Assembly: GCA_023255285.1 (NCBI GenBank)
Contig: JALRIY010000005.1
Location: 1 to 27,220 of the forward strand
DNA: 27,220 nt
Direction of reading: 5' to 3'
From: Algoriphagus sp.
GTDB taxonomy: Bacteria > Bacteroidota > Bacteroidia > Cytophagales > Cyclobacteriaceae
Made by a program: the position numbers and the translations under genes. The notes beneath the pieces were generated by a model. That model was given only the letters and a program-made list of their open reading frames with translations. It ran no database searches and had not been told where the DNA came from. Below are positions 1 to 8,756 of the stretch, in pieces. Within the stretch, counting starts at the first letter, position 1. Each line of letters begins with the position of its first letter.

Positions 1-614
1 AATCCACGTTCTTTCGGTCTGACAAGTTCTTGAACTTGTTCAATACGGATAAAAGAGGGTGTTTGGGCCCGAAATGAAGACTTGGTCAATGGGCTTGAAC
101 CAGCATTAAAAAATTCCAAATATTTCTGCTTCGGTTCGTTATCAAAAACATCCCCCATCGTTATTTTTCGCAAGCGCATACCAATTTGCCCCAATTTCAC
201 GGGGTAATTTCGATCCAAATCCACTGGATAAGGTATGGCAATCCCTTCCACGAACAAGGAATCTTGGACCTGTCCCTGTCCACCCCGAACCAGAACTAGT
301 TTGGAAAAAAAACCTGTAGCTGCACTCGGATCAAAACTTACTGAAATCATCCCCGATTGCTCTAATTGGAGAGTATCCTTTGAAAAGGAAACTGTAGTGC
401 ACCCACAATCTGTTTGTACTTCTTCAATTGCAAAATGCGAGCCTTGACTCAGCGTAAACTCAAATGAAACCTTCTGAAGCCCCTCTTCCTCTAATAAGGT
501 TCCAAGGTTTATCCTGTTGATCTTCCAACTTAATTTTGGTGGAGGAGACTCTTGTCCCACACTTGTATTTACTAGAAAGACGCCTAAAAAGAGAATACAA
601 ATCAACCGAATCAT
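1..614 (-). CDS. DUF1573-like secreted protein, C-terminus cut by window edge
   Basis: The start is the ATG at 614, read leftward, and the frame stays open to base 1, so at least 204 residues are present and the C-terminus is missing. It begins with a hydrophobic signal peptide (MIRLICILFLGVFLVNTSVGQ-like, about 20 residues) followed by an immunoglobulin-like beta region. The stretch EVQTDCGCTTVSFSKDTL contains the DCGCT signature typical of DUF1573 proteins, which are common exported proteins in Bacteroidota. A downstream sentence-like pattern (FFNAGSSPL) fits a second repeat of the same fold. DUF1573 has no settled function; it is thought to be an exported structural or adhesion-related domain. 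It is divergent from trpS, with 70 bases between the two starts. The family call is by motif only. Confidence 0.75.
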   Translation of the reverse strand, partial: MIRLICILFLGVFLVNTSVGQESPPPKLSWKINRINLGTLLEEEGLQKVSFEFTLSQGSHFAIEEVQTDCGCTTVSFSKDTLQLEQSGMISVSFDPSAATGFFSKLVLVRGGQGQVQDSLFVEGIAIPYPVDLDRNYPVKLGQIGMRLRKITMGDVFDNEPKQKYLEFFNAGSSPLTKSSFRAQTPSFIRIEQVQELVRPKERG

Positions 615-684
615 ACGTGCAAGTAACAAAAAATTATGGGGGTTATATAGCCTGTTTTAGTTAATTTGCATCAAAATTGATGAA

Positions 685-1662
685 ATGGCACGCGTTTTAA
701 CAGGTATTCAAAGTTCGGGTAGACCCCATCTAGGCAATATTTTAGGAGCTATTGTTCCTGCTATTCAATTGATTGAACAAAATAGCAAGGAGGAATCCTT
801 CATTTTTATAGCAGATTTTCATTCACTCACCAGCCAAAAAGATGGGGAAATCCGAAAACAAAATACACTAGCAGTAGCTGCCGCCTGGTTGGCCTTCGGA
901 CTTGATATTGAAAAAACCGTTTTTTACAGGCAATCTCGAATTCCTGAAGTTGCAGAATTGAATTGGTACCTCAATTGCTTTGCTCCCTTCCCTATGCTAG
1001 CCAATGCACATAGCTTCAAAGACAAAGCAGCTAGATTGGCGGATGTGAATGCAGGATTATTTACCTACCCAGTACTAATGGCTGCAGATATTTTATTGTA
1101 TTCAGCAGACCTAGTGCCCGTTGGAAAAGACCAATTGCAGCATTTAGAAATGGCTCGTGACCTTGCAAGTACCTTCAACCATGTGATGGAAGAAGATATT
1201 CTCACACTACCAGAAGCTAGAATCGCAACCGATGTGATGACCATACCAGGTACGGATGGCCAGAAAATGAGCAAATCCTACCAAAATATTTTGGATATCT
1301 TTTTACCTGAAAAAGAACTCAAAAAGAACGTAAATACCATCGTTACGGACAGTACCCCTCTTGAAGAACCTAAAAATCCAGATACTTGTACGGTATTCAA
1401 ATTATATAGTCTTATTGCCTCAGCCAGCCAAACGCAAGCCCTTAAATCCCAGTACATGGCCGGAAATTTTGGCTATGGGCATGCAAAAAAAGAACTTTTG
1501 GAACTCTTATTGACCAAATTTGAGAAAGAACGGGAACGCTTTGATTTTTTCATGAACAACCCCGAGGAAATAGAATCCAAATTACAGGAAGGAGAAGCCA
1601 AGGCACGACAAGTAGCAATTCCACTTCTCAACCGAGTAAGAGAAAAATTAGGATTCCTGTAA
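685..1662 (+). CDS. trpS: Tryptophan-tRNA ligase
   Basis: Charges tRNA-Trp with tryptophan using ATP in the cytoplasm. The 325-residue product matches the usual length of bacterial TrpS (about 330). The class I signatures are both visible: the HIGH-type motif PHLGN at residues 14-18, following the family-typical TGIQSSGRPH opening, and KMSKS at residues 194-198, each needed for adenylate formation. The segment VGKDQLQHLEMARD (about 148-161) is the TrpS-type motif that precedes KMSKS. The ATG at 685 puts the TGIQ motif at residue 6, as expected, so the start is well placed. It ends 9 bases before the convergent LmbE-like gene. It seems to be a single-gene unit and nothing about it is unusual. 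Confidence 0.97.
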   Translation: MARVLTGIQSSGRPHLGNILGAIVPAIQLIEQNSKEESFIFIADFHSLTSQKDGEIRKQNTLAVAAAWLAFGLDIEKTVFYRQSRIPEVAELNWYLNCFAPFPMLANAHSFKDKAARLADVNAGLFTYPVLMAADILLYSADLVPVGKDQLQHLEMARDLASTFNHVMEEDILTLPEARIATDVMTIPGTDGQKMSKSYQNILDIFLPEKELKKNVNTIVTDSTPLEEPKNPDTCTVFKLYSLIASASQTQALKSQYMAGNFGYGHAKKELLELLLTKFEKERERFDFFMNNPEEIESKLQEGEAKARQVAIPLLNRVREKLGFL

Positions 1663-1671
1663 ACTACCCTT

Positions 1672-2526
1672 TTACCGAACTTCCCGAAAATACTCTCGGT
1701 CAAATACCCTAGAATAAATCCACTGGGGCACTTTGTCGTGGTAGGGCATCAAGTCTTGCAATACTTTTTTCTGAGTTTGATGCGCTTGCATCACTTGAAG
1801 AGTACTGGAAAAGTAGGGCTGGGTTCGAATAGAAAAATCGGGTAGTGGAAGTCCTTTCTCAGGGTCTTTTGGATAATTTTCCTTAAAACCAGCGGAAAGT
1901 TTTAAGGCTACTGCTATTTGTTTTTTACTCAAAGTGACCTGGAAAAGTTGCTTGGGTACAAATCCTAGTGCTCCTCGATGCTTTAGAAATACCTGCTCTA
2001 CTGCCTCACCAGTAAGGCGATGGTCAGAATGTCCATACAAGCCTACCTTGGAATCGTAAGAAAGGAGCAAATCGGGGCTTTGGTCTTGAATTAGTGCAAG
2101 AACCACCTTTTTTAGGCTATCCAAACCCAGTTCATCCATCCCGCCATCGGCATAATCCAACTGAATTAAACTATCTACGCCAAGGATAGCGGCACTGTGC
2201 TGCATCTCAAGGGTACGTAGACGAGCTAGCTCTTTCTCCGAGGAAATATTTGCCGCATTTCCTTTTTCCCCTCTCGTCAAGCATACCAAGGTGACCTGAT
2301 GCCCCGCCGCCTTCAACCCCAAGACGCTACCCGCCACCGTGACCTCATCATCAGGATGGGGAAAAATTGCTAGCACCCTTTGTTTGGGTAGTGAGGGAAT
2401 CAATTCATCAAGTTGCGGCACCTCATCATCGTGCAATATCCGGCTACCCCATCCAATAAGAATTAGAGGTGAAAAAAGTAAGCAGGTAAGAAAAAGCAGG
2501 AGCACTCCAATGCCTACCTTATTCAT
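1672..2526 (-). CDS. PIG-L/LmbE-family N-acetylglucosamine-type deacetylase
   Basis: A 284-residue zinc hydrolase of the LmbE/PIG-L/MshB family, which removes N-acyl groups (usually acetyl) from amino sugars or conjugates. The signature PHPDDE is at residues 56-61 (H57 and D60 would bind zinc, D59 would be the base), and the third zinc ligand fits H169 in the segment HSDHRLTG. An N-terminal hydrophobic stretch (about 5-26) predicts a membrane anchor with the enzyme outside the cytoplasm. Its ATG overlaps the stop of the upstream 1136-residue lipoprotein gene (shared ATGA), so the two are probably translated together. The substrate cannot be read from the sequence; the coupling suggests it acts with the lipoprotein at the cell envelope, which is inference. 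Confidence 0.88.
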   Translation of the reverse strand: MNKVGIGVLLLFLTCLLFSPLILIGWGSRILHDDEVPQLDELIPSLPKQRVLAIFPHPDDEVTVAGSVLGLKAAGHQVTLVCLTRGEKGNAANISSEKELARLRTLEMQHSAAILGVDSLIQLDYADGGMDELGLDSLKKVVLALIQDQSPDLLLSYDSKVGLYGHSDHRLTGEAVEQVFLKHRGALGFVPKQLFQVTLSKKQIAVALKLSAGFKENYPKDPEKGLPLPDFSIRTQPYFSSTLQVMQAHQTQKKVLQDLMPYHDKVPQWIYSRVFDREYFREVR

Positions 2527-5500
2527 TCCGAGCGATTCAGCGTGACGAGGTAACTTACTAGGTCACGAAGTTCTCTTTTGCTCAATAACGTTCCCATTGG
2601 AGGCATACTTGATGGAGCAATGGATGAGTTGGTGACTTCAGATTTAGCAATTTCTCTGAGTGCTGTTCCAACTTGAATATGGAATTTGGTTGAACTGTCC
2701 TCCAAAAGTAGACCGGTTACCTTCTCCCCTCCCACAAGAGTAAGATTGATAGTTCCATATCCTGGAGCGAGACGCTTGCTGGGCTCCACCAACGCAATCA
2801 ACAATTCTTCTCTTGAAAGCGTTTTTCCAATTGTATCTAAGGCAGGACCTGCATTTCCTCCCATATCGCTGTAAGCATGACAACGAATACACTGGGCAGT
2901 TTGATTTTGAAAAAAGATCGACCTACCCTTTCTCACATCCCCTTGAGCAAGTGCGCCAGCATAAGCTTTCCACGGTTCTCCTCCTGACTTTTCAGTCAAT
3001 AGTTTGTCGTAAGTACTTTTCAATTTTGAATCTCCCGTAGCAATTATCGCTTCTTCCAACTCTACCCAAGTACCTGCTGGTAATTTACCAGCCGAAAAGT
3101 CAGCCAATATTGAAGTCCAAACAGGCGACTCCTTGCTTCCTGGAAGGGAGCCCAAAGTCAAAAGCGCCTTTTGCTGTTCAGCAAGCGTTCGCTTAGTCAA
3201 TATCTCCATGAGCAAGGGAACTTTCTGATCATTGGGTAAGGAAGTTTGAGAGATCAGACCCAGGCCTGCCACCCGAACTTGTTCAGAAACATCACGCATA
3301 GCAAAGGAAATGGCTTCACTGAGATTGGGAGCATCCATCTCAACCAAAGCTTGCAAGGCTTCTACCCTCACTTCTTGAGAAGGATCTGTCTTCAATTTAG
3401 TATATACCTGCGGTGCCAAATCCTGTAATCCTAATTTACCAATGGCTTTGAGCGCTTCGCTACGGATTGCCTTATCTGAATGATTCGTCTCTTTTACCAA
3501 GGCACTTGCTACTTGCTGTTGGGCAGGTCCAAGATCACGGGTGACTGCGCCACGGTAACGACCATCTACCCGGTCCAATACAGAGGGATTTTCCCAGGTG
3601 CCTACCGCAGCAATCACTTCCTGCCTAATTACCAATGAGTTTGTAGGTTTATCTAGGAAAGAAAGTAAAGCAGTTAAATTTTCTGGTTTTCCTAGCCGAT
3701 GATTGGCACTGATCAAACGACGAAGTAATGGTTCATTGGTAAAAGATGTAGTAGGCAACAAGGCTGCCAACGAAGGTAGTGCTGCTGGTACGGAGAAATC
3801 ATCATGAATAGCCAAGGCCGCGTCAGTCACTATTTCTTCATCTTGATCCCCTAAAAATTTGGCTAATTCAGGCGATTCTAAGCGTCTCAATGCAAGGATT
3901 GCTCCCATGCGAACTGCTTTTGAGGGATGTGAGGCCAAGGCCGACAACGGCCCCTCTTGACCAATTTGGGACAGGGCAAAAGATGCTGCATGCCGCAAAT
4001 AAGCATCTTCGTCATTATTCGACTCCAAAAGTTGGATCAAGGGTTGGATTGCGGTCACTTCTTTCGCCCTTCCTAGTGCCTCGGCACTAAAGAACCGAAC
4101 ACGAGCATTTTCATGAGATAAATTGCCAATCAACTCTTTAGTCGCTCCCTTAAACCGGATATCACCTAACCATTTGGCTGCTTGAGCACGAATTTCTGGG
4201 TCCTTATCCTGAAGCAAAGCGACTAGCGACAGGGCATAGTCCTTATTTACCAGTCGTGCAAGCTGACTCAATCCTAAAATCCCATGAATTCGCGCAATTT
4301 GATTGGACTGATCTTGAATTACTTCTTTAAATTGAACCGCTCCTTTTTCCCCACGTTTTACCAATTCAAATTGTGCTTTCCTACGAATTCGTAAGTCTTC
4401 AAAATATAATTTTGACTTCAAGTCAATCTCTGATAATTTTTTATAATCGGCCTTAATCTCAGCCTCCGTTTGTTTTTGAAGCTTCCAACCTTGGGCTGTT
4501 TGATCTGTCAATTTCCAAATGCGCCCATAATTTTTATCATCCCATCCATTTACCCAATCGGCCATATACAAACTCCCGTCTGGTGCAAAATCGATTCCAG
4601 TAGGAAGAAAATTTTTCACAATTTTCTCTGTTTTACTCAATTCAAAGGAGGCGCCTTTGGGGGTAAGCTGGAAGGCATGAATCCCTGAACCTGCTGCATT
4701 GCCTACAAATTCAACCACCAAAAAATGATCTACCCAACGTTCTCCAAGCCCAGCTCCTGGATTATACAACATCCCAGTGGGCCCACTCACGTAATTCAAT
4801 AACGGTGGAGTGATGTAATTTGCTTGTCCTTTCCAACGTGGAAGAAATAATTTTTCATCCATCCACACTTTATAAGTGTTGTTATTTGGATCCCGGTATT
4901 TTCCAAATTGCCAATTGATTCTCCAACCGGTATCTGATCCACGGGTTAAATAAACCAATCGCTCCTTTTCTCCTGCATGATCTCCATCGTTGTCTACAGA
5001 AATCAGGTTAGTGTATTTGTCAAAAACAAACTCATGGGTATTTCGAACTCCCATTGCAAATATCTCAAAATCAGTACCATCAGGATTTGATCTAGCTATT
5101 ACACCACGATTCGGATACTTGTATTCAGTACCATCGTCTCCTTTGCCATTGAATCCAATATCCCCTATACCCCAATAAATACGACCATCTGGACCCATTT
5201 CAACGCCAGACATGCCATGACCTCCAAATCCAATGTGAATACCATATCCATAAGACATGGATTTTTTTTCATCCATAATTCCATCTCCATTGGTATCCAT
5301 TAACCGCCACATATCTGGACCAGCGCCTACATAGAGTGCATCCTCTGTCTTCAAAACACCTCCAGCCACATCGGTTACCTCCTCGTGAAAATCATAGACT
5401 TGAAGTTGGCTCCAATCAGCCAGGCCATCGCCATCGGTATCCTTCAATTGGTACACCTCGTTTCGTTCGACAAGCATATCGCGCCAGTCGTGAGAGCCGT

Positions 5501-5933
5501 CCCCATTTAAATCCTTGAGCCACTGGTTTACAGCGGAACGTTCAGGCGAAAGTTCAGTTCGAAGAAAATTTCGTTTGTCTTCTATCGTTTGCAATGCAAT
5601 AGATCGGATTTCCCAATCTTGATGCCCCCGAATATCAAATTCAGCATTATTGCGGCGTGGAGATCTGGTATAATAAATGGACCCATCTTCCGCTACTTGT
5701 AATGCAATAGGATCTCTTACTAAAGAATCTACTCCCCATACCTCCATTTTTAAACCCTCGACCAAAACTGGAGTAACTGAATTTATTGCCACCTCAGCTT
5801 GAATAGCCAGTTCCTCTTGGGTAAGGGTGGTAATTCTTAAATCAATGGTTTCGTTTTCTTTGCAACCACTAAAAAGTAAGATCAGAGAAAAAGAAAAATA
5901 GATATAAAATTTAGAAAGATTGATTTTGGACAT
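2523..5933 (-). CDS. PVC-type beta-propeller/HEAT/cytochrome c lipoprotein (predicted membrane-bound dehydrogenase)
   Basis: A 1136-residue exported lipoprotein: signal peptide with lipobox LFSGC, Cys24. Next come a region with three Ca-binding-type loops (DLNGDG, DTDGDG, DTNGDG, about residues 140-220) and a propeller of the glucose/sorbosone dehydrogenase kind to about residue 480 (segments such as LPTGIDFAPDGSLYMADWVNG). Residues about 500-970 are helical HEAT-like repeats (LRHAASFALSQIG, VRVEALQALVEM). The C-terminal cytochrome c domain has the heme motif CIRCH at 1015-1019 and candidate axial methionines at 1110 and 1113. This order matches the PVC-type heme-binding proteins known from Planctomycetes and Bacteroidota, predicted to oxidise sugars or similar compounds and pass electrons to heme. 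The substrate is unknown. The stop overlaps the LmbE-like start. Confidence 0.9.
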   Translation of the reverse strand: MSKINLSKFYIYFSFSLILLFSGCKENETIDLRITTLTQEELAIQAEVAINSVTPVLVEGLKMEVWGVDSLVRDPIALQVAEDGSIYYTRSPRRNNAEFDIRGHQDWEIRSIALQTIEDKRNFLRTELSPERSAVNQWLKDLNGDGSHDWRDMLVERNEVYQLKDTDGDGLADWSQLQVYDFHEEVTDVAGGVLKTEDALYVGAGPDMWRLMDTNGDGIMDEKKSMSYGYGIHIGFGGHGMSGVEMGPDGRIYWGIGDIGFNGKGDDGTEYKYPNRGVIARSNPDGTDFEIFAMGVRNTHEFVFDKYTNLISVDNDGDHAGEKERLVYLTRGSDTGWRINWQFGKYRDPNNNTYKVWMDEKLFLPRWKGQANYITPPLLNYVSGPTGMLYNPGAGLGERWVDHFLVVEFVGNAAGSGIHAFQLTPKGASFELSKTEKIVKNFLPTGIDFAPDGSLYMADWVNGWDDKNYGRIWKLTDQTAQGWKLQKQTEAEIKADYKKLSEIDLKSKLYFEDLRIRRKAQFELVKRGEKGAVQFKEVIQDQSNQIARIHGILGLSQLARLVNKDYALSLVALLQDKDPEIRAQAAKWLGDIRFKGATKELIGNLSHENARVRFFSAEALGRAKEVTAIQPLIQLLESNNDEDAYLRHAASFALSQIGQEGPLSALASHPSKAVRMGAILALRRLESPELAKFLGDQDEEIVTDAALAIHDDFSVPAALPSLAALLPTTSFTNEPLLRRLISANHRLGKPENLTALLSFLDKPTNSLVIRQEVIAAVGTWENPSVLDRVDGRYRGAVTRDLGPAQQQVASALVKETNHSDKAIRSEALKAIGKLGLQDLAPQVYTKLKTDPSQEVRVEALQALVEMDAPNLSEAISFAMRDVSEQVRVAGLGLISQTSLPNDQKVPLLMEILTKRTLAEQQKALLTLGSLPGSKESPVWTSILADFSAGKLPAGTWVELEEAIIATGDSKLKSTYDKLLTEKSGGEPWKAYAGALAQGDVRKGRSIFFQNQTAQCIRCHAYSDMGGNAGPALDTIGKTLSREELLIALVEPSKRLAPGYGTINLTLVGGEKVTGLLLEDSSTKFHIQVGTALREIAKSEVTNSSIAPSSMPPMGTLLSKRELRDLVSYLVTLNRSE

Positions 5934-6033
5934 GGGTTAAGCCTATTAATTGATAGCTTGAAAATATTAAAAAAAATGCCAATTGCACGAGGATTGATAA
6001 AAAATAAAGCGGACTATAAATTTCAAAAAATAA

Positions 6034-6060
6034 AAAATCCCTGCTATTAACAGGGATTTT
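6034..6060 (-). terminator. Rho-independent terminator downstream of tRNA-Glu
   Basis: A perfect 10-base stem, AAAATCCCTG pairing with CAGGGATTTT, around a 7-base loop (CTATTAA). On the minus strand it is followed by a long T-rich tail (TTTATTTTTT), and it lies about 60 bases beyond the 3' end of the tRNA. It fits a terminator for the tRNA transcript and separates it from the lipoprotein gene, which needs its own promoter between 5934 and 6030; none was found with confidence. Confidence 0.8.
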
Positions 6061-6120
6061 GTACCAATCCAATACTTTTCAAAGAGATTAATTTTACAAT
6101 ATTTCAATGAACGATAGTTG

Positions 6121-6192
6121 TACTCGGTACGGGAATCGAACCCGTGTTTTATCCGTGAAAGGGATACGTCCTAACCCCTAGACGAACGGACC
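6121..6192 (-). tRNA. tRNA-Glu (anticodon UUC) with mispaired acceptor stem
   Basis: On the minus strand the full cloverleaf can be drawn: acceptor GGTCCGT, D arm GTCT/GGAC around AGGGGTTA, anticodon stem TATCC/GGATA with loop CTTTCAC (anticodon TTC), variable AAAC, and T arm ACGGG-TTCGAAT-CCCGT. The 3' acceptor strand is ACCGAGT with A as discriminator, and CCA is not encoded. The stem has two mismatches (G2:G71 and C5:C68) and a G1:U72 wobble; ACGGACT would pair normally. All tRNA-Glu identity parts other than the acceptor look normal. It has its own promoter upstream and terminator downstream. Confidence 0.92.
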
Positions 6193-6230
6193 ATTTGACC
6201 CACAAAAAGGCGGCTTTTTCAAAGGTTGTG

Positions 6231-6261
6231 CAAATATAGCCGCTTGAACTAATAATCCCAA
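6231..6261 (-). promoter_or_regulatory. Bacteroidota-type promoter for tRNA-Glu
   Basis: On the minus strand, TATATTTG (6231-6238) matches the Bacteroidota -7 consensus TAnnTTTG exactly. A TTG (6259-6261) lies 20 bases upstream as the -33 element. It ends 38 bases before the first base of the tRNA, a sensible leader length for a processed tRNA precursor. Confidence 0.65.
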
Positions 6262-6373
6262 AATGGGCAGAAAATTTCTTTTAAAACCTAGATAATACCT
6301 TGAACCAAAGCAGTAAAAATTTGCTTTACCTGTTGAACAAGTTTTTCTGTAAATTCACTGCAAACAAAAAAAT

Positions 6374-7387
6374 ATGACCACAACTGCGCCTGCCTTACGT
6401 GTAGCTATCAATGGTTTTGGAAGAATTGGCCGGTATACGGCTAAGCTTCTACTCCACAGATCTGATTTTAAATTGGTAGCTATCAATGACTTGGCGGAAG
6501 CAAAAGCGATCGCACACCTACTCAAATACGATTCAGTTCACGGAAAATCAGAGTCCCTCATCAGTCTTTCGGAAGATTTTCTTCAAGTAGACAATCAAAA
6601 AGTCGCGCTTTTTTCCGAATCAAACCCTGAAAATCTTCCTTGGAAAGACCTACATATAGATTTAGTTTTTGAATGCACAGGACGATTTACACTTAAAAAA
6701 GATGCTCTTAAACACCTGCAAGCAGGTGCAAAAAAAGTAATTATTTCTGCCCCTTCTCAGGAGGATTCAATTCCTATGGTGGTCTTAGGGGTCAATGACC
6801 ATGCCCTCTCTGGACATGAAACGATTGTCTCTAACGCCTCCTGCACCACCAACTGTCTAGCTCCACTGGTAAAAGTACTGGATGAAAATTTTGGAATTAT
6901 TCAAGGTTTTGCCTCTACCGTGCACTCCTACACCAACGATCAAAACCTACATGACGCTCCACACAAGGACCTGAGAAGAGCGAGAGCGGCAGCCTATTCC
7001 ATCATTCCTACCACTACCAATGCTGGAAAAGCATTGGACAGGGTAGTTCCTTCTCTTGCTGGTAAAATTGAAGCCTCCGCCATGCGGGTTCCCGTTCCCG
7101 ATGGATCACTGACTGATTTGATAGTAACCGTATCTAGAGAAGTAAGCGCAAGTGAAGTAAACGAAGCCTTTAAAAAGGCAGCAAAAACTAATTTAAAAGG
7201 GTATCTGGAAATAGAAGCCGACCCAATCGTATCTATGGATATTTTGGGAAATACTCATTCTGCAATCTTAGATGAAGCTCTCACGTCTACAAAAGGCAAT
7301 TTGGTCAAGGTAGTAGCTTGGTACGACAACGAATCTGGCTATGCCAACCGACTTGTCGAATTGGCTAAAAAAATAGCTAAACCCTAA
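6374..7387 (+). CDS. gap: Type I glyceraldehyde-3-phosphate dehydrogenase
   Basis: Cytoplasmic glycolytic enzyme that oxidises and phosphorylates glyceraldehyde 3-phosphate to 1,3-bisphosphoglycerate with NAD. The 337-residue product is of normal length. It has the Rossmann glycine motif INGFGRIGR near the N-terminus, NDL at the adenosine-binding site (acidic residue, consistent with NAD preference), the catalytic motif NASCTTNC with Cys157, and the C-terminal WYDNESGYANR. It opens with a short extra tail (MTTTAPA) before the conserved core. It stands alone on the plus strand with 181 bases between it and the tRNA, and its stop lies 2 bases from the stop of the convergent secreted-protein gene. 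Gap also uses the glyceraldehyde 3-phosphate made by the hexuronate cluster downstream, but nothing ties their regulation together. Confidence 0.97.
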   Translation: MTTTAPALRVAINGFGRIGRYTAKLLLHRSDFKLVAINDLAEAKAIAHLLKYDSVHGKSESLISLSEDFLQVDNQKVALFSESNPENLPWKDLHIDLVFECTGRFTLKKDALKHLQAGAKKVIISAPSQEDSIPMVVLGVNDHALSGHETIVSNASCTTNCLAPLVKVLDENFGIIQGFASTVHSYTNDQNLHDAPHKDLRRARAAAYSIIPTTTNAGKALDRVVPSLAGKIEASAMRVPVPDGSLTDLIVTVSREVSASEVNEAFKKAAKTNLKGYLEIEADPIVSMDILGNTHSAILDEALTSTKGNLVKVVAWYDNESGYANRLVELAKKIAKP

Positions 7388-7389
7388 CC

Positions 7390-8028
7390 TCAATTCACCC
7401 GCCTTACCTGGTAATTTTTTATTGGATTTTCAACGACAATTTTTACCAGTTTCCCCTGCCGATAATAGTATCGATTTGTATTTCCTTCTACCGAAACGGT
7501 GTATTCTCCGGGTCCTGTTTTCCTGATTGGAGCAGTAACTCCATACACCTCTGAAAGAAAAATCTCTTCCCCAGTAGGTTCCTGAAAAAATAACTTGCTA
7601 CTGCACCAGAACAATGGCCCGCTTACAGCTTTTTTATTGGTGTACTTATAGGAATTTGCATTTACCTGATATGCGGTATCCTTCCAATTTACGTTGGAAA
7701 CAAAATTACCACGATTGGTTTTAGAATGGGAATAGGTCCTGCTAATCATTCCTTGCTTAAAATTGGATCGTGTTAAAAACTGAAGTTCAACATCCCCAAA
7801 AAACCAAAATTTCACTTCGCTTTCAACCGTGTATTGGATCGTATCCAATCCTGCTGTTTGAGATGCTTTGAGCTTCCCAATTTTTAATCCCAAAACCACA
7901 ATCTCATAGTTGCTTGCCTCCTGCTGGGATTGAGCAAATCCATTCGAAAAAAAGTTTAGAGAGAATAAACCGACAAATAAAAGGTGGAAAAACGGTCTCC
8001 AAAGTGATTTCATTGCAAAGCTATTCAT
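7390..8028 (-). CDS. Secreted DUF6134-like protein, unknown function
   Basis: A 212-residue protein with an N-terminal signal peptide (positive start, hydrophobic core to about residue 32, then FAQSQQ). The rest is rich in beta-strand-type sequence with alternating hydrophobic residues and aromatics (YEIVVLGLKIGKLKAS; TYSHSKTNRGNFVSNVNWKD; YYYRQGKLVKI). This resembles the Bacteroidota family DUF6134, a possible lipocalin- or porin-adjacent beta-rich fold; the family call is from memory of the pattern and needs a profile search. A second in-frame ATG at 8013 (residue 6) is an equally good start and gives a tidier signal peptide. No catalytic motif is visible. It is convergent with gap, with only 2 bases between the stops. 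Confidence 0.75.
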   Translation of the reverse strand: MNSFAMKSLWRPFFHLLFVGLFSLNFFSNGFAQSQQEASNYEIVVLGLKIGKLKASQTAGLDTIQYTVESEVKFWFFGDVELQFLTRSNFKQGMISRTYSHSKTNRGNFVSNVNWKDTAYQVNANSYKYTNKKAVSGPLFWCSSKLFFQEPTGEEIFLSEVYGVTAPIRKTGPGEYTVSVEGNTNRYYYRQGKLVKIVVENPIKNYQVRRVN

Positions 8029-8103
8029 TAAACAATAAAAGCGTTTTTTTAATTATTTCTTAAAAGGTAATCAAAAAATCAATCCTGTCGAAGCCTCCCT
8101 TAC

Positions 8104-8691
8104 CTATCCTTGGCTATAGTTTAGCCAATCTTCAAGAGTATCAATATCAGCCAATACTGGTAAACGTACAACGAGCATTCCTTGATTTTCTGCTTTGGCT
8201 ATTGTTTGTGCAAGGACCAAACTCGTACTCCAGGTCATTCCCTCAAATAAAAAATCCGACTGTTTTTTTATTCCAATTAAATAGTATCCTCCATCTTCCG
8301 CTGGACCAAGGACGAGATCTGCAGTATCCAAGCTAGCAAATGCCTCATGTATTCTATTAAAATCTAATTCAGGGCAATCCGTTCCGATAAGGACAACTTT
8401 TTCAATCCCGAGTTTGAAGGCATCCGAAAAGGCATTCTTCATTCGCTCACCCAAGTCTTCACCCCTTTGCAAAAAAGATTTCGTAGGGGAGTAATCTGGA
8501 TGTTTCGGAATAAAATCTGAAAAAAAAGTCCAAATTGGAAATCTAAGACCTACTATGGAACTATACGTGGTGCGAACAAGCTGTCGATAGATTTCTAAGG
8601 CTTGAACATTCCCTACCTGAGCTGCAAGGCGTGTTTTTACATTACCCAAACTTTCATTTTTTTGAAAAACAAGAAGTACCCCCTTCTCCAT
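8104..8691 (-). CDS. TIGR04282-family glycosyltransferase (DUF2064, nucleotidyltransferase-like fold)
   Basis: A 195-residue cytoplasmic enzyme from the ATG at 8691; a longer frame to a TTG at 8709 exists but adds only six unremarkable residues. It shows the family's landmarks in order: an N-terminal nucleotide-binding strand and loop (LVFQKNESLGNVKTRLA), a mid-chain acidic motif VLIGTDCPEL, and DLVLGPAEDGGYYLIGIK. These are typical of TIGR04282, named for arsenosugar biosynthesis but found widely in genomes without arsenic genes. It normally has a partner glycosyltransferase (TIGR04283) and a radical SAM protein, neither of which is nearby. It starts 65 bases downstream of dctM on the same strand, so read-through from the TRAP operon is possible. 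Confidence 0.85.
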   Translation of the reverse strand: MEKGVLLVFQKNESLGNVKTRLAAQVGNVQALEIYRQLVRTTYSSIVGLRFPIWTFFSDFIPKHPDYSPTKSFLQRGEDLGERMKNAFSDAFKLGIEKVVLIGTDCPELDFNRIHEAFASLDTADLVLGPAEDGGYYLIGIKKQSDFLFEGMTWSTSLVLAQTIAKAENQGMLVVRLPVLADIDTLEDWLNYSQG

Positions 8692-8756
8692 ACACGAAAT
8701 CAAATACAATTCAGCAGCGTAATTCTTGCCTAATTAATTTTACAGCTCTTTTAGAA

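Noticed and set aside
235..447. Plus-strand 70-residue open frame
   Set aside because: Antisense to the DUF1573 domain; low complexity and no start context.
661..668. TTAATTTG as a trpS -7 element
   Set aside because: One mismatch to TAnnTTTG and no TTG at the right distance upstream.
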